Positions 6,636 through 6,973 of a DNA stretch of 6,973 bases are shown here, piece by piece. How positions within the stretch are numbered: the first letter of the stretch is position 1; every line of letters starts with the position of its first letter. The stretch comes from Paraprevotella sp. (GTDB taxonomy: Bacteria > Bacteroidota > Bacteroidia > Bacteroidales > Bacteroidaceae): NCBI GenBank assembly GCA_017630975.1, contig JAGBUF010000303.1, positions 1-6,973 of the forward strand, in the 5' to 3' direction. The translations under genes and the position numbers were made by a program. The notes below the pieces were generated by a model. The model saw only the letters and a program-made list of their open reading frames with translations, had not been told where the DNA came from and searched no databases.

Positions 6636-6708
6636 ACTAAAAATCATTGAGGTGATTTGAAAAGTAAAGAAAAAGAATATAAAATGAAAGAGTTCATCTT
6701 TTTTTATT

Positions 6709-6716
6709 TAGTTTTG
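6709..6716 (+). promoter_or_regulatory. Bacteroidota -7 promoter element for the serB-like gene
   Basis: TAGTTTTG matches TAnnTTTG and lies 22 nt before the ATG at 6739, within the 129-nt divergent intergenic region 6610-6738. The T-rich run just upstream (6699-6709) may act as an up-type element. No good TTTG is present 19-21 nt upstream, so the match rests on the -7 box and its position. Confidence 0.5.
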
Positions 6717-6738
6717 TATAATGTTTAAATAAAAAGAT

Positions 6739-6973
6739 ATGAAGAACTCAAATACAGAACTGATACTGATCAGAATTACCGGAGAAGACCGCCCTGGTTT
6801 GACTGCTTCCATTATGGAAGTGTTGGCACGTTATGATGTCACGATTCTTGATATAGGACAGGCAGACATTCATAACACGTTAAGTTTGGGGGTATTAGTT
6901 CAGATGCATGAGGATTATTCCGGTCATGTGATGAAAGAATTGCTTTTCAAGGCTAATGATTTGGGCGTCAACA
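6739..6973 (+). CDS. serB: Phosphoserine phosphatase, SerB type with N-terminal ACT domain (partial, runs off the right edge)
   Basis: The first 78 codons are present. LILIRITGEDRPGLTASIME (8-27) is the opening strand and glycine-containing turn of an ACT domain, the small regulatory fold that in this family often binds serine or another amino acid. YDVTILDIGQADIHNTLSLG (35-54) continues it, and MKELLFKANDLGV (65-77) starts the second helix. This arrangement matches my memory of Bacteroides SerB proteins of roughly 410 residues, in which ACT repeats precede a HAD-type phosphatase that makes L-serine from phosphoserine in the cytoplasm. The HAD catalytic motif DxDxT would lie outside the window, so the phosphatase part is inferred. 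A stand-alone ACT-domain regulator is the alternative. It is divergent from the pseudouridine synthase and has its own -7 box 22 nt upstream. Confidence 0.8.
   Translation, partial: MKNSNTELILIRITGEDRPGLTASIMEVLARYDVTILDIGQADIHNTLSLGVLVQMHEDYSGHVMKELLFKANDLGVN

Noticed and set aside
6684..6705. Small hairpin ATGAA-AGAG-TTCAT followed by a T-run, resembling a terminator before the serB-like gene
   Set aside because: The stem is only 5 bp with one strong pair in A/T-rich DNA, and no plus-strand transcript would arrive here because the upstream gene points the other way.
1..6973. CRISPR arrays, insertion sequences, tRNA or rRNA genes, and recombinase-type invertible promoters
   Set aside because: No regular direct repeats, transposase-like frames, cloverleaf-like sequences or long paired inverted repeats were seen on either strand.

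Overview
The window looks like a piece of a Bacteroidota chromosome, most likely a Bacteroides, Phocaeicola or Parabacteroides relative. The reasons are its moderate, A/T-leaning composition, the absence of Shine-Dalgarno sequences before the genes, four good matches to the Bacteroidota -7 promoter element TAnnTTTG placed just upstream of genes, and the protein families present. These include a long-form RluA-type pseudouridine synthase and an ACT-domain SerB of the Bacteroides type. The genus is an inference from composition and remembered families, not from a database search.

Layout: the left two thirds (1-4960) is the edge of a surface-polysaccharide (capsule, O-antigen or exopolysaccharide) locus, read outward from a 60-bp divergent promoter region at 2330-2389. 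Leftward run a GT4-like glycosyltransferase (1328-2329), a GT2 glycosyltransferase (270-1208) and a second GT2 that leaves the window (1-273); the two GT2 genes overlap by ATGA. Rightward run a Wzx-type oligosaccharide flippase (2390-3955) and, 6 nt later, a YghZ-like aldo/keto reductase (3962-4960). The rightward operon ends at a strong hairpin terminator at 4981-5018, which lies inside the last codons of the oppositely oriented next gene. The right third is housekeeping: a two-part RluA-family pseudouridine synthase (4972-6609, minus), then a second divergent promoter region (6610-6738), and the first 78 codons of a SerB-like phosphoserine phosphatase (6739 to the end, plus).

Working together: the three glycosyltransferases would add sugars to a lipid-linked repeat unit on the cytoplasmic face, and the flippase would move that unit across the inner membrane. 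The reductase may supply or tidy a sugar or aldehyde intermediate, but its role here is unproven. The pseudouridine synthase and SerB are unlikely to belong to the pathway.

The most notable observation is that the GT4-like gene is cut by an in-frame TAG at 1328-1330. The same frame stays open beyond it for 33 codons, reads as a typical GT4 C-terminal helix, and stops at TAA (1226-1228), 17 nt before the next gene. This looks like a recent nonsense mutation, a sequencing error or, less likely, readthrough. I found no evidence of a wholly new system; the other findings concern promoter architecture, a direction-specific terminator embedded in a coding sequence, and a cysteine-bearing accessory region in the pseudouridine synthase. 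There is no gene-free stretch longer than 300 bases.
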